Below are positions 18,467 through 32,132 of a stretch of 64,000 bases of DNA, in pieces. The notes below the pieces were generated by a model, which saw nothing but the letters and a program-made list of their open reading frames with translations, had not been told where the DNA came from and ran no database searches. Position 1 is the first letter of the stretch. The number at the start of each line of letters is the position of its first letter. This DNA comes from Planctomycetales bacterium (GTDB lineage Bacteria > Planctomycetota > Planctomycetia > Planctomycetales > Planctomycetaceae). The translations under genes were made by a program, and so were the position numbers. Where the stretch lies: the NCBI GenBank assembly GCA_028285345.1, contig JANQPT010000051.1, positions 124,001 to 188,000 of the forward strand. Direction: 5' to 3'.

Positions 18467-19330
18467 ATGAAACCCAACCAAGCCCTTCGACAAATGCTTC
18501 TCAGGCCTGGCTTGATTGCCAGCCTCGGCGCACATGACGTCTTCTCGGCGCTCGTGATGCAGCAGGCTGGGATTGAAATGTTATTCGCCGGCGGGTTTGG
18601 AGTGGCCGCCTCTACATTGGGGCTGCCCGATCTCGGCTTAATCACGCTGACCGAAATGGCCGAGGCGGTCCGGCGAATGACAGCGCAGGTCTCGATCCCG
18701 GTCGTCGCCGACGGCGATACGGGGCATGGGGATTTGCAGAACGTGGTCCGTACGGTGCGGGAACTGGAAGCGGCCGGAGCCGCCGGGCTGTTGTTGGAGG
18801 ACCAAGTCCATCCGAAGCGGTGCGGGCATATTGCGGGCAAAGACGTGATCGCCGCCGAAGAGATGTGCCTGAAACTGCGCGCCGCGCTCGACACCCGTCG
18901 GGACGACGATTTTGTGATCTTTGCCCGTACCGACGCACTTGCGGTTGCAGGAATCGACGCTGCGATTGAGCGCGCCAATCTCTATGCGGACCAGGGCGCC
19001 GATGTCTGTTTCGTCGAAGGACCGACGACTTTGGAAGAACTGGAGCGGATTCCCCGCGAGGTGCCCAAGCCGTTGCTGGCGAACATGCTCACCGGCGGTG
19101 TCACGCCGATCGTTTCGTTTTCGGAATTGGAGCGAATGGGCTACAAAATCGGCGTTTGCCCCATTGCCGGCCTTCTCGCCACCGGAGCGGCAATCAAACT
19201 GTGTGCTGAGCGGTTGCGGAAACAGGGCCAAGTCAACGTGGAGGATGGTTCGCTGATGACGTTCGAGGAGGTCAAGCGACTGCTCGGCGTGCCGGAAATC
19301 GTGAGCCTGCGCGAGCGACTGGAAAGTTGA
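18467..19330 (+). CDS. Isocitrate lyase/PEP mutase superfamily enzyme (carboxyvinyl-carboxyphosphonate phosphorylmutase / oxaloacetate decarboxylase-like)
   Basis: The 287-residue protein has the layout of the ICL/PEP mutase TIM barrel: ASLGAHDVFSALVMQQAG, the substrate loop VVADGDTGHGD (residues 80-89), LLLEDQVHPKRCGH (108-121; the active-site K/R-C-G-H motif), and later FARTDA and FVEGPTT. Members split or rearrange C-C or C-P bonds of 2-oxo or 2-hydroxy acids with Mg2+. The exact substrate (methylisocitrate, oxaloacetate, dimethylmalate, carboxyphosphonoenolpyruvate) cannot be read from sequence alone. I chose the ATG at 18467 because MKPNQALRQMLLRPGLI is the typical family N-terminus; the frame extends upstream to 18428. 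thyX follows 69 bases downstream. Confidence 0.88.
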   Translation: MKPNQALRQMLLRPGLIASLGAHDVFSALVMQQAGIEMLFAGGFGVAASTLGLPDLGLITLTEMAEAVRRMTAQVSIPVVADGDTGHGDLQNVVRTVRELEAAGAAGLLLEDQVHPKRCGHIAGKDVIAAEEMCLKLRAALDTRRDDDFVIFARTDALAVAGIDAAIERANLYADQGADVCFVEGPTTLEELERIPREVPKPLLANMLTGGVTPIVSFSELERMGYKIGVCPIAGLLATGAAIKLCAERLRKQGQVNVEDGSLMTFEEVKRLLGVPEIVSLRERLES

Positions 19331-19399
19331 CGGCGCGGCTGCTATTTAAGGGGATTCCAATCTCCAGAATACCCTCTTGAACGCGATGGACGCGATTTG

Positions 19400-20311
19400 A
19401 TGACCAAGCGTGCCGAACTCGTAGAAGAATTGCGCTGGCAGAAGTTTCCCGTCCTGGATGACGGTTTCGTCTGCCTCGTGGACGTGATGGGCGACGATGG
19501 ATCGGTTGTCCAGGCTGCCCGTGTGAGTTACGGCGAGGGGACGAAAAAGGTTTCCGACGACCGCACTCTGATTCGCTACCTGCTGCGGCACCGGCATACG
19601 ACGCCGTTCGAAATGGCTGAGATCAAATTGCTCGTCCGGGTCCCCATGGACTGCTGGCGACAATGGATCCGCCATCGCACCGCCAACGTGAACGAGTACA
19701 GCACCCGTTACTCCGTGGCGATCGACGCCGCTCAGGCAACCGATCCCGGTGAGTGGCGGACTCAGGCGCAGCAGAATCGACAAGGCAGCGGAGATCCGCT
19801 GCCCAGTGATGTCGGCGAGCAACTCACTCAATCCGAAACGGAGTTTCAGGCGTCCGCACGCCAGTTGTATGAAGATCGATTGGAAGCAGGAGTCGCCCGG
19901 GAACAGGCCCGCAAGGATCTGCCGCTGTCGACCTACACCGAGGCGTACTGGAAGATCGACCTGCATAACCTGCTGCACTTTCTCGCCTTGAGAATGGATT
20001 CGCATGCCCAGGAGGAGATACGGCTGTATTCAACGGCTATCGGTGAAAACATCGTTAAGCCGCTCTTCCCCGTTGTTTGGGAGGCATTCGAGGATTACCG
20101 CCTGGGGGGCAAATTCCTCAGCCGGCTCGACGTCGGTGTGATGCAACGCCTGATGGCGCTGAACAAGCCGGGCGCACTGACGGAGGAAGATTTTCTGCAA
20201 GTGCAAGACGATTCATGGCGCGAACTCAAGCGTTGCCGCGAGCGGGACGAGTGCCGGTCCAAATTAGAGGGATTGGGGGTCTTGCCGAATCCGGAGACGG
20301 GTGGTGGTTAG
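19400..20311 (+). CDS. thyX: Flavin-dependent thymidylate synthase ThyX
   Basis: The 303-residue protein contains the ThyX signature as RHRTANVNEYSTRYS at residues 91-105 (family RHRxxSxNExSxRY, with Ala for the first Ser). It also has RVSYG near 41, LLRHRHTTPFE at 61-71 and a C-terminal part matching the FAD/dUMP fold (LPLSTYTEAYWKIDLHNLLHFLALRMDSHAQEEIR). It makes dTMP from dUMP using methylenetetrahydrofolate and FADH2, replacing ThyA. It is longer than many ThyX proteins (about 220-250) because of an insert at 112-140 and a C-terminal tail after about 250. The ATG at 19400 is the first in-frame ATG; an in-frame TTG lies just before it. Confidence 0.97.
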   Translation: MTKRAELVEELRWQKFPVLDDGFVCLVDVMGDDGSVVQAARVSYGEGTKKVSDDRTLIRYLLRHRHTTPFEMAEIKLLVRVPMDCWRQWIRHRTANVNEYSTRYSVAIDAAQATDPGEWRTQAQQNRQGSGDPLPSDVGEQLTQSETEFQASARQLYEDRLEAGVAREQARKDLPLSTYTEAYWKIDLHNLLHFLALRMDSHAQEEIRLYSTAIGENIVKPLFPVVWEAFEDYRLGGKFLSRLDVGVMQRLMALNKPGALTEEDFLQVQDDSWRELKRCRERDECRSKLEGLGVLPNPETGGG

Positions 20312-20413
20312 CAAAAACCCCCGGCAGAGCCTGGGGGCTGATGGGGATCGATCACGCGCGACATTGCCGGGCGATTGTGGCAAACATTGAAATCAAACAA
20401 CCGGAAACATGAC

Positions 20414-20983
20414 ATGCCCAAAGTTCTCATGCCCATTGGCGACGCGACTGAAGTGCTCGACACGATGTATCCCTACTACCGGCTTCCGGAAGACGGCTAC
20501 GAAGTGGTGGTCGCCGGTCCCGAGGCGCGGATGTATCACATGGTGCTGCACGAGATTCCGCCCGATTCCAACATCGCCTGGGACATCACGCAGGAACGGC
20601 CCGGATATCACTTACGTGCGGATGTCGCATTTAAGGATGTTGACCCGACTGAGTACGCCGGTCTATTCGTTTCGGGCGGCCGCGCTCCGGAGTATCTGCG
20701 CTATGACGAGGATCTGCTGAAGATCACACGGCACTTCTTCGAAACGGGCAAACCGGTGGCTTCCGTATGCCATGGGATTGAGATTTTGACCGCGGCTGGT
20801 TGTATCGACGCAAAAACCGTGACCACCGTCGCCAAATGTGCGTTGGATGCTCAGCAGGGGGGAGCGGACTACGTCGATCAGCCGGTTGTGGTGGACGGCA
20901 ATCTGGTCTCAGCACGCACCTGGGCCGACAATACGCCGTTCTTGAAGGCGTTCGTCGACATGCTGAACGCCGTAAATCGTTAG
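20414..20983 (+). CDS. DJ-1/PfpI family protein (class I glutamine amidotransferase-like)
   Basis: The 189-residue protein has the DJ-1/PfpI fold. MPKVLMPIGDATEVLDTMYPYYRLPEDGYEVVVAGP is the first strand-helix-strand unit. YAGLFVSGGRAPEYLR carries the oxyanion loop, and ASVCHGIEILTAAG carries the nucleophile-elbow cysteine (Cys119). Family members act as chaperones, proteases or glyoxalase/deglycase-type enzymes; the precise activity is not decidable. An odd insertion, HMVLHEIPPDSNIAWDITQERPGYH, replaces the usual short loop after the second strand. It lies 102 bases after thyX on the same strand, with a GC hairpin lacking a T-run between them. Confidence 0.9.
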   Translation: MPKVLMPIGDATEVLDTMYPYYRLPEDGYEVVVAGPEARMYHMVLHEIPPDSNIAWDITQERPGYHLRADVAFKDVDPTEYAGLFVSGGRAPEYLRYDEDLLKITRHFFETGKPVASVCHGIEILTAAGCIDAKTVTTVAKCALDAQQGGADYVDQPVVVDGNLVSARTWADNTPFLKAFVDMLNAVNR

Positions 20984-21253
20984 ACTCGGGCGGAACCGAT
21001 TGATTACGAGCCCGCGTGCACGCGCGCCCGCCGACTGTCGAGACCGCTGGCAGATGGCCATAAAGGTCGTGGTGAAATGACCTTACGAGCATGCCGCTTG
21101 TCGAGACCGGGTTCGGCGTCCGTGTTCCCCCTCTCAAAACGGAGTCAACGCTCGACAGGTGCTTGACGATCGGCCCTCTCCTTCGTAGACTGGCATTTCG
21201 TTTCGCGATATTCTCGCTTCTCTCATATCACAGATTCTTATACTATTGGCGAT

Positions 21254-22198
21254 ATGCATCTCCGCGCAGTGGAAATCTTCTGTGAGGTCGTCCAGCAACG
21301 CAGCTTTTCTAAGGCGGCGGATGCGTTCGGTGTCTCTCAGTCCTCGACCAGTCAGGCGGTTCAGACTCTGGAAGATCGATTGGGAGCCTTGCTGATCGAT
21401 CGCTCGAAACGGCCGCTGGAGCTGACGCCGGCAGGTGAAGTCTACTTCGCCGGCTGTAAGGAGTTGTTGGATTCGTACCATGCCATCGAAGACCGCGTCC
21501 ACCGGTTGCAAGACAAGGTGGTCGGTCCCGTGCGTGTGGCGGCCATCTATTCGGTCGGTTTACAAGAGTTGGACGACTATGTTCGCCGTTTTGAGCAGTC
21601 GTACCCCGAGACGGAATTGCGGGTCGATTACGGCCATCCTGATGAAATTCACAAAGCGGTCATACATGATGAGGCCGATTTGGGTTTGGTTTCATTTCCG
21701 CCCGGGACTGCTGAATTGGAAACCATCACCTGGCAAGAACAAGAAATCGTGCTGGTGACCGCACCGCAGCACTCGCTGGCCGCGCAGTCCGAACTCGCGG
21801 TACGGGATTTGGACGGCCAAGATTTTGTCGCGTTTACGCCGGACTTAACCATTCGCAAGCGGATCGACCGCTGGCTCAAAGAGCAAAAGGTTTCCGTCAA
21901 TATCGTCCACGCCTTCGACAACATGGAGAACATCAAGCGCGACATCGAGATCGGCACCGGTGTGTCACTGCTGCCTCTGCCGGCGGTCAGGAGAGAAGTC
22001 GATATCGGTTCGTTGTCGGCGATTCCGCTGAGCAATGTATCATGGATTCGGCCGATGAGCATTATCCACAAACGCAACAAGGTGTTCAGCAACGCGGTCA
22101 CGAAATTCATCGAATTGTTGCACGGCCATCGCCGGGGGTTTCCGGCCCGCGGTACTCCTGAATCGGACGCCTTGGAACAGTTCAGTGTCGCCCCTTGA
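21254..22198 (+). CDS. LysR-type transcriptional regulator
   Basis: The 314-residue protein has an N-terminal winged helix-turn-helix (MHLRAVEIFCEVVQQRSFSKAADAFGVSQSSTSQAVQTLEDRLGALL, residues 1-48) and the usual two-lobe effector-binding domain from about 90. LysR proteins bind DNA as tetramers and respond to a small metabolite. It is immediately upstream of gltBD on the same strand, with 208 bases between, which suggests that it controls glutamate synthase. That is inference from position. The C-terminal 25 residues (HRRGFPARGTPESDALEQF) look disordered. Confidence 0.93.
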   Translation: MHLRAVEIFCEVVQQRSFSKAADAFGVSQSSTSQAVQTLEDRLGALLIDRSKRPLELTPAGEVYFAGCKELLDSYHAIEDRVHRLQDKVVGPVRVAAIYSVGLQELDDYVRRFEQSYPETELRVDYGHPDEIHKAVIHDEADLGLVSFPPGTAELETITWQEQEIVLVTAPQHSLAAQSELAVRDLDGQDFVAFTPDLTIRKRIDRWLKEQKVSVNIVHAFDNMENIKRDIEIGTGVSLLPLPAVRREVDIGSLSAIPLSNVSWIRPMSIIHKRNKVFSNAVTKFIELLHGHRRGFPARGTPESDALEQFSVAP

Positions 22199-22316
22199 AG
22201 TGTCGGTCTTCGCCTCCCAGTTCATCGATCATCGACAGAGATTCAGCCGCTCTTTTCAATACTTCGACCGCCCCGCAGTCACGGCGGCGCGGACTTCATA
22301 AACCTGAAGCTACGAT

Positions 22317-22371
22317 CCGTTTCAGACGCGATCAAACGAGGCGCTCCCTCCGGCGTCGGAGTTTGAAACGG
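22317..22371. promoter_or_regulatory. Inverted repeat upstream of gltB
   Basis: CCGTTTCAGAC at 22317-22327 pairs with GTTTGAAACGG at 22361-22371 over 11 bp with one wobble, enclosing a 33-base loop. The right arm ends 35 bases before the gltB ATG. It could be a leader hairpin, a regulator site, or a diverged relative of the TTTCAAA-ended repeat at 6171 and 39275. Confidence 0.45.
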
Positions 22372-22406
22372 GATGATTGCCGTTCGTAATCACGAGTACA
22401 TAGACC

Positions 22407-27008
<4,602 letters not shown>

Positions 27009-27051
27009 TCAACTGCAAATCATTTGTTGTCGTAGAGAGATAGGTTGAGTA

Positions 27052-28536
27052 ATGGGTAAGCCGACCGGCTTTATGGAAATTGAGCGGCAAGTCGCCGCGG
27101 AGCGTTCGCCGGAGTTGCGAATTCTCGATTGGGGTGAATTCCACGAACATATGCGCGTCGAGGACCTGCAGGGGCAGGGCGCGCGGTGTATGGATTGCGG
27201 AGTGCCGTTCTGTCACACCGGTTCGCTGATTGCCGGCATGGCGGCGGGATGCCCAATCAATAACCTGATTCCCGAATGGAATGACCTCGTCTATCGCGGG
27301 CACTGGCGCGAAGCACTGGACCGCTTGCACAAGACGAACAATTTTCCGGAATTTACCGGCCGAGTCTGTCCCGCACCCTGTGAAGGATCCTGCGTGTTGG
27401 GCATCAATGAGCCGCCCGTGACGATCAAGAGCATCGAGTGCGCTATCGTCGATCGCGGCTTCGAAGAGGGTTGGATTGTCCCCTGTCCGCCCGCATCACG
27501 AACCGGCAAAAAAGTCGCCGTGGTCGGCTCGGGTCCTGCGGGCCTTGCGGCCGCTGCGCAGCTCAATAAGGCAGGCCATTCCGTCACCGTTTACGAGCGT
27601 GACGACCGTATCGGTGGCCTGTTGATGTACGGCATTCCTAACATGAAGTTGGACAAGCAGTTCGTACAGCGCCGAGTCGATATCTTGGAACAGGAGGGGA
27701 TCGAATTCATCGCCAACTGTGAAATCGGCAAGGATCTGCCTGCTGAGAAACTAAAGCACGATTTCGACGCGGTTGTCCTTTGTACCGGTGCGACGCGTCC
27801 CCGCGATTTGCCGATCCCCGGCCGCGAGCTGGCGGGCATCCACTTTGCGATGGACTTCTTGCGGCCCAATACTCGCAGTCTGCTTGATTCGAATCTTGAA
27901 GACAGAAATTACATCTCCGCGAAGGACAAAGACGTCATCGTGATCGGCGGCGGCGACACCGGCACCGACTGTCTTGGCACGTCGCTGCGGCACGGCTGCA
28001 AGTCGCTCACCAATTTTGAAATCGTTCCGCAACCGCCGCAGGAACGTGCGGCGGGCAATCCCTGGCCGCAGTGGCCGAAGATCTTCCGCGTCGACTACGG
28101 CCATGAGGAAGCGGCGGATCGCTTTGGCGCCGACCCCCGAGTGTTCGAAATCGAGACGGTGGAATTCACAGGCGACGAAAATGGACACGTCCAATCCCTC
28201 AAGACCACGGAAGTGGATTGGTCGCGTCCGGTTGAAAACGGTCCCCCCTTCAGCCGGGTGGCCGGCTCCGAGCGGACGTTCAAAGCGGATCTCGTCTTGT
28301 TGGCGATGGGCTTTTTGGGACCCGAATCACCTGTCGCCGAGCAGTTGGGCGTCGAACTGGATGGCCGTTCCAACTACCGCGCCGAGCATGAGCAGTACAC
28401 GACCAATGTGGAGGGGATCTTCGCCGCTGGCGATTGCCGCCGCGGACAGTCTCTGGTCGTCTGGGCGATCAACGAAGGACGCGGCGTGGCGCGCGAGTGC
28501 GACCGCTATTTAATGGGCGCGACGAATTTGCCGTGA
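27052..28536 (+). CDS. gltD: Glutamate synthase small (beta) subunit
   Basis: The 494-residue protein has an N-terminal iron-sulfur region with paired cysteine groups ([27 protein letters not shown]), an FAD Rossmann motif ([17 protein letters not shown], about residue 147), [10 protein letters not shown], and an NADPH-binding Rossmann motif ([18 protein letters not shown], about 296). The FAD-closing segment [21 protein letters not shown] is near the C-terminus. It passes electrons from NADPH to the large subunit and has normal family length. Its 3' end overlaps the convergent FMN-reductase gene by 27 bases. Confidence 0.97.
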   Translation: MGKPTGFMEIERQVAAERSPELRILDWGEFHEHMRVEDLQGQGARCMDCGVPFCHTGSLIAGMAAGCPINNLIPEWNDLVYRGHWREALDRLHKTNNFPEFTGRVCPAPCEGSCVLGINEPPVTIKSIECAIVDRGFEEGWIVPCPPASRTGKKVAVVGSGPAGLAAAAQLNKAGHSVTVYERDDRIGGLLMYGIPNMKLDKQFVQRRVDILEQEGIEFIANCEIGKDLPAEKLKHDFDAVVLCTGATRPRDLPIPGRELAGIHFAMDFLRPNTRSLLDSNLEDRNYISAKDKDVIVIGGGDTGTDCLGTSLRHGCKSLTNFEIVPQPPQERAAGNPWPQWPKIFRVDYGHEEAADRFGADPRVFEIETVEFTGDENGHVQSLKTTEVDWSRPVENGPPFSRVAGSERTFKADLVLLAMGFLGPESPVAEQLGVELDGRSNYRAEHEQYTTNVEGIFAAGDCRRGQSLVVWAINEGRGVARECDRYLMGATNLP

Positions 28537-29058
28537 TTCGCGAATCGCAACCGCTGCCGCAGACCACCCGCAAGTCGCCGATACCAATTCCTCAATTCGC
28601 TGTGCGACATGTTTGTCTTTCAGCATCTGGCCTTCAAACGACTTCGGTGTTGCGAAGACGATGTATGGCACAATGAGGCAGTGGAACTCCAGCATTAACC
28701 CGTTGGCCAGTCCCATGATTGACGTATAACTGCGGCGCCCCGAACCGGCGCACAGGAGTCCGACGACCTTGTGCCGCCACGCGTCCGTCGTTTTCTCAAT
28801 GAGATACTTGGCAGTCGACCCGGCGTCGAAGTGATAGATGGGAGCGGCCAGCAGCACGCTGCTCGCGCTGGAGATGCGGCCGGCTAATGCGCCAATGTCA
28901 TTGTTTGAATCGTCCTCGTCATGGAACTGCGCGGTATAGTCCTGCAAATCAATCAAATCAGCCGGTTCATTAAGCCGGCACAATTCATCAAAAGCCTCGC
29001 CGGCGAGAACGCGGCTGAAACTGTTCGGTTTGTTACTGCAACTGATGACAAGGTGCAT
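28510..29058 (-). CDS. NADPH-dependent FMN reductase / flavodoxin-fold protein
   Basis: The 182-residue protein begins [19 protein letters not shown], the phosphate-binding loop style of the NADPH-dependent FMN reductase family. It contains [25 protein letters not shown], the second flavin-binding loop. I chose the ATG at 29058 because GGGAG lies nine bases upstream, instead of an in-frame start ten codons earlier. The family reduces FMN, quinones or azo compounds; the substrate is unknown. The gene is convergent with and overlaps gltD by 27 bases. Confidence 0.85.
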   Translation of the reverse strand: MHLVISCSNKPNSFSRVLAGEAFDELCRLNEPADLIDLQDYTAQFHDEDDSNNDIGALAGRISSASSVLLAAPIYHFDAGSTAKYLIEKTTDAWRHKVVGLLCAGSGRRSYTSIMGLANGLMLEFHCLIVPYIVFATPKSFEGQMLKDKHVAQRIEELVSATCGWSAAAVAIRESRQIRRAH

Positions 29059-29263
29059 AATCGATGTCTCCCAAACGCCCTCTCTCATAAATACATACGT
29101 ACGGTTCGATTGGAAAGTTAGCTAACTCACACAATCGATCTGAATCGTCAATGACGTGAATGGATTTCCTTCGAGCGATCCGCAACCACACAACTGCCGG
29201 GACCGGGTTGATTTTCAAGCGTGAGACCGATTTCGCCGGAACCAGGAATTGAGATGCTCGGGG

Positions 29264-29656
29264 CTACGGCGGTTCAACTCGTCGTATTTCTTCAATGTCG
29301 TCAATGTTGAATGGGCCGAGATGCTCCAAGCCGCCTCCCTGATCGACCAAGAGGAGCAAAAGTCCGCCCTCGCTCTCACGGGCATCGGGAAAACCGACAA
29401 ATTCGTCACCCGTCTTGAGTCTGAGCTTCACTTTGGCCGTTTCATCGATCCCCGACATCTCCTCGTGGACCAGATCTGGGAATCGACCCCACGCCCAGGC
29501 CCAAAGCGTTTTTTCGGAGTCGACCTTTCCGGCCAGGTTCGTCCATTCCTGTTGAGCGGCCAGCAGTTCCCGCCGAACGGTGCGCTCACACCACGGCCGT
29601 AGGACTTCGTCAATCCAGGTCCGCCGCGCGTCAGCCAAATCCTCGAAGGTGTCCAT
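29264..29656 (-). CDS. Hypothetical protein with C-terminal small beta-barrel-like segment
   Basis: The 130-residue soluble protein has an acidic/aromatic helical N-terminal half (TWIDEVLRPWCERTVRRELLAAQQEWTNLAG, then LWAWAWGRFPDLVHEEM). Its C-terminal half has alternating hydrophobic strands (AKVKLRLKTGDEFVGFPD ... GLLLLLVDQGG ... FNIDDIEEIRRVE) reminiscent of a small SH3/Sm-like barrel. No signal peptide, membrane segment or named domain was recognised. Composition is that of a real protein. It faces the divergent small gene at 29972 across 315 bases. Confidence 0.75.
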   Translation of the reverse strand: MDTFEDLADARRTWIDEVLRPWCERTVRRELLAAQQEWTNLAGKVDSEKTLWAWAWGRFPDLVHEEMSGIDETAKVKLRLKTGDEFVGFPDARESEGGLLLLLVDQGGGLEHLGPFNIDDIEEIRRVEPP

Positions 29657-29971
29657 CGGTCACAGCTTCCCCGGCGTATCATGTGGTATCGGGTTTCGTC
29701 GACATGCTGGATTTCGACGTTGTGCGCGGGATTTCCCTGCGTCGGCATCACACCGTTTTCGCGCCAAAGATAACGAGCGGGAAATTCGCTACGTTCCCGA
29801 AAATCGCGCCCAAAATTTCCCCCAAAAACGGCCCTGAAAAGGCCGAAACGGGTTGTGGAGGCGACGCGAATCTGTACGATAATAGCAACGACGGAAGATT
29901 TCTGAAATCTCGGTGCCTTCCGTCTCGCGGTCTTTCACAAGTCAGTCGCACTAGTCGGAAAGGTTCTGAGG
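29657..29971. other. Divergent intergenic region with candidate promoter
   Basis: The 315 bases separate the 130-residue hypothetical gene (minus) and the 53-residue gene (plus). Apart from the promoter candidate at 29853-29880, no element was recognised. Confidence 0.4.
29853..29880 (+). promoter_or_regulatory. Candidate sigma-70-type promoter for the 53-residue gene
   Basis: TTGTGG at 29853-29858 and TACGAT at 29875-29880 are separated by 16 bases, about 90 bases upstream of the ATG at 29972. The match is reasonable but not strong. Confidence 0.3.
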
Positions 29972-30133
29972 ATGTATTCGTCTACAGTGATGGATGTTGA
30001 TTTCGTTGAGGAGCTGCGCCTACGGACTTGGGCACGGCAAAACTTTGTTTCCCCGGAAGACAGGGACCTGGACTGGCATCCTGTTATCCTCGAAGAAATG
30101 CGAAACATCGACGACGAATCCCAAGACGACTGA
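29972..30133 (+). CDS. Small conserved-looking hypothetical protein, 53 residues
   Basis: This short gene reads MYSSTVMDVDFVEELRLRTW, then ARQNFVSPEDRDLDWHPVI, then LEEMRNIDDESQDD before a TGA. It is acidic and soluble, with a helix-rich composition and a WHPVILEEM core. GAGG lies directly upstream of the ATG, and a good rho-independent terminator begins about 20 bases after the stop, so it is a complete single-gene unit. Function unknown. Confidence 0.75.
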   Translation: MYSSTVMDVDFVEELRLRTWARQNFVSPEDRDLDWHPVILEEMRNIDDESQDD

Positions 30134-30154
30134 AATGTAAGAATTTGAGACAAG

Positions 30155-30185
30155 GCCGGACAGCGGAAAAGTCCGGCTTTTGTTG
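30155..30185 (+). terminator. Rho-independent terminator after the 53-residue gene
   Basis: GCCGGAC at 30155-30161 and GTCCGGC at 30171-30177 form a perfect 7-bp stem around a nine-base loop. TTTTGTTGTTTG follows. Confidence 0.9.
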
Positions 30186-30259
30186 TTTGTGCATGCCGCT
30201 CGCCTCACCGACTGCGAACTGACCTTTTCAAGTGCAGCAAATCCCGACGACGGACTTGG

Positions 30260-30469
30260 ATGGTCATGCTCATGGATGAAAAGCCCTCCTCCGCTGCCGG
30301 CCGTCCCTTCCTAAGTTTGCATCTGAAATGCTGCCACGTCTACGTTCGGATCTATCCCAATGTCGCCGGGGATGCCTACGTCGGGAACTGTCCGCGGTGC
30401 GCCGCCCCTGTTAGAGTTTCGATCGTCGAAGAAGGCGGCAGCAGTTCCCGTATCTTTACGGCTTCGTAG
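30260..30469 (+). CDS. Small zinc-ribbon-like hypothetical protein
   Basis: The 69-residue protein carries a CC pair at residues 24-25 and CPRC at 44-47, separated by a beta-hairpin-like stretch (HVYVRIYPNVAGDAYVGN). This is the pattern of a compact zinc ribbon. Three in-frame ATGs at 30260, 30266 and 30272 make the exact start uncertain. It is convergent with the HlyD-type adaptor gene, whose stop is ten bases away. Function unknown; metal or nucleic-acid binding is inference. Confidence 0.7.
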   Translation: MVMLMDEKPSSAAGRPFLSLHLKCCHVYVRIYPNVAGDAYVGNCPRCAAPVRVSIVEEGGSSSRIFTAS

Positions 30470-30479
30470 TTCTGTGCGC

Positions 30480-31961
30480 TCAATGGCTATGACCGTGATG
30501 TGCATGGCCGCCCGCGCCCTCTCCGGCGTTCTTCTTGAGCTCCATCTGTATCTCATGCGCTCCGGACATCGCGATGACATCGTCGGGAAAAAGTGAGCCG
30601 TCGTAATCGATCACGACACTGACCGGGTCGCGGTATTTGACGTGGACGGGGCGTTGCACTAGCTTTTTGCCATGCTGCACATAGACGTAGTTGTCCGCCC
30701 CTTCACGGGCGACGGCGGCGGCGGGCAGCACGATCTGCTCTTTCCAGATTTCCACCGGGATGCGTAGCTGCAACCGCTGGCCCGGCTTGTATTTCCAAGC
30801 CAGGAAGCGGTGGCCTTCGTCGTCCTGCGTATCGCGGACGATCTTATTCGGCAGCGCCACGTAAAACCGCAATGCACGTGATTGCAGATCAATCTCGTTA
30901 TCGAGATAGATCAACTGCAAGCCCGGAATTGTTTCCGGCTCGCTGCTCTCGGTTTCCCGGACAGCGGTGATTGTCCAATTCTGATTGGCCGTTTCCAACA
31001 GCGCGTCCATGTCGCGTTCGAAAGCCTGGCCTTCTATGAAGAGTTCGCTGAGATTGGCCAACACGCAGAGTGGATCGCCCGCCTGCACGGCCTGTCCCTT
31101 GTGCACGAAGAGCTGTTCCACAACCAGCGGCGTGCGGCGAGCGTCGTCGTGGGATTCATCTTTATTTGCTTCGAAAACGGTCTGTTGGATGGATTGGTTC
31201 GTCAGCCGGATTTCGCCGGGATCATCATGTGACGCCGGAGCAAAGATTTGCAGCTTGCGCAACAACTTTCGGTCATGGGCGATGCTGTCGACCTGTTGGG
31301 GAGTCAGCCCGTGTAGCAGCAGCGCCTCGCGCTGTGCACGCAGCAGGGCTTCGAGACGGTCCTTTTGGTACTCGCGCTGCAGAATGGTCTTGCGGGCGAT
31401 CAGTCCTTCTGTGAGGGACTTGAGCCGGGCGATTTCCCGGTTCTCTACGTCCAGTTCGCCCAACGTCTGCAGATAATTCGTCTGGGCCTGCACCAAATCC
31501 TCGTGAGTCAGGCGGATTTCAAACAGCAACTTGCCGGGGAGAACCGCTTCGCCTTTGACAATCATCACATGGGTGATCACACCCGTCATCGGCGTCGCGA
31601 TATGAAGATGAGTTTTTCCGGGCCGTTCGGTCACCAATGCGGGTACGGAGATCGTCCGCTTGAAGTCCTGAAGCTCGATGCGACCGGTCGTCAGTCCGAT
31701 ATTCTTTTGGGCCTGTGCCGATAACTCGACGGCGTTCTCCTCCGCCCCGTAATCGTGTCCATGTCCGTCGTCCTCTCCCCCTTCATCATCAGTGCGGTTC
31801 GCGTCCGCTGTTTCCAGGCGAGATCGATTCGCGGTTTGCTGGACCCAATTCAACAGTGGGGGCCACCAATGCCCCTGGAGCGTCCATGCTCCGACGAGCA
31901 CGGCAAGACAGAGGGCGATGCCCAGGATTTTGAGAGAATTGGTGGGGATCCGAAACTTCAT
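30480..31961 (-). CDS. HlyD/CusB-type efflux periplasmic adaptor with His-rich termini
   Basis: I took the ATG at 31961 (MKFRIPTNSLKILGIALCLAVLVGAW), which has GGAG six bases upstream and gives an N-terminal membrane anchor; the frame runs on to 32093. The 493-residue product has an acidic/His-rich segment (DDEGGEDDGHGHDYG), the lipoyl/barrel half (GVITHVMIVKGEAVLPGKLLFEI), a long coiled coil (LVQAQTNYLQTLGELDVENREIARL to ALLLHGL) and the returning lipoyl half (EQLFVHKGQAVQAGDPLCVLANL). The C-terminus is GGHAHHGHSH. This resembles CusB/CzcB adaptors of heavy-metal RND pumps, and the histidines suggest Zn, Co or Cu handling. No RND pump or outer membrane factor is adjacent. Confidence 0.9.
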   Translation of the reverse strand: MKFRIPTNSLKILGIALCLAVLVGAWTLQGHWWPPLLNWVQQTANRSRLETADANRTDDEGGEDDGHGHDYGAEENAVELSAQAQKNIGLTTGRIELQDFKRTISVPALVTERPGKTHLHIATPMTGVITHVMIVKGEAVLPGKLLFEIRLTHEDLVQAQTNYLQTLGELDVENREIARLKSLTEGLIARKTILQREYQKDRLEALLRAQREALLLHGLTPQQVDSIAHDRKLLRKLQIFAPASHDDPGEIRLTNQSIQQTVFEANKDESHDDARRTPLVVEQLFVHKGQAVQAGDPLCVLANLSELFIEGQAFERDMDALLETANQNWTITAVRETESSEPETIPGLQLIYLDNEIDLQSRALRFYVALPNKIVRDTQDDEGHRFLAWKYKPGQRLQLRIPVEIWKEQIVLPAAAVAREGADNYVYVQHGKKLVQRPVHVKYRDPVSVVIDYDGSLFPDDVIAMSGAHEIQMELKKNAGEGAGGHAHHGHSH

Positions 31962-32132
31962 CAACGTCTCCAGGTCGCGTTTTCGGCAGCTCAGTCCGTC
32001 GAACGTAGCATCAACGGCATTCTGCTTCAATCCGGAACCTGGGCCGGTTGATGTATCCCGTTTCGCTCCCATACAAAGCCCACCAATCCCCATGACTTGG
32101 CGGGGAGACCGCGTGAGGCTTTTTCGGCGTTG

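Noticed and set aside
20317-20339. CCCCC/GGGGG hairpin between thyX and the DJ-1/PfpI gene
   Set aside because: There is no T-run after it and the stem is bulged. It was not called a terminator.
21079-21145. tRNA-like 3' end (GGGTTCGGCGTCCG followed by TTCCCCCTCTC) with an AAGGTC/GACCTT hairpin upstream
   Set aside because: The T-arm can form only a partial stem, and no matching 5' acceptor strand or cloverleaf could be found. At best it is a degenerate tRNA remnant; no integrase is nearby.
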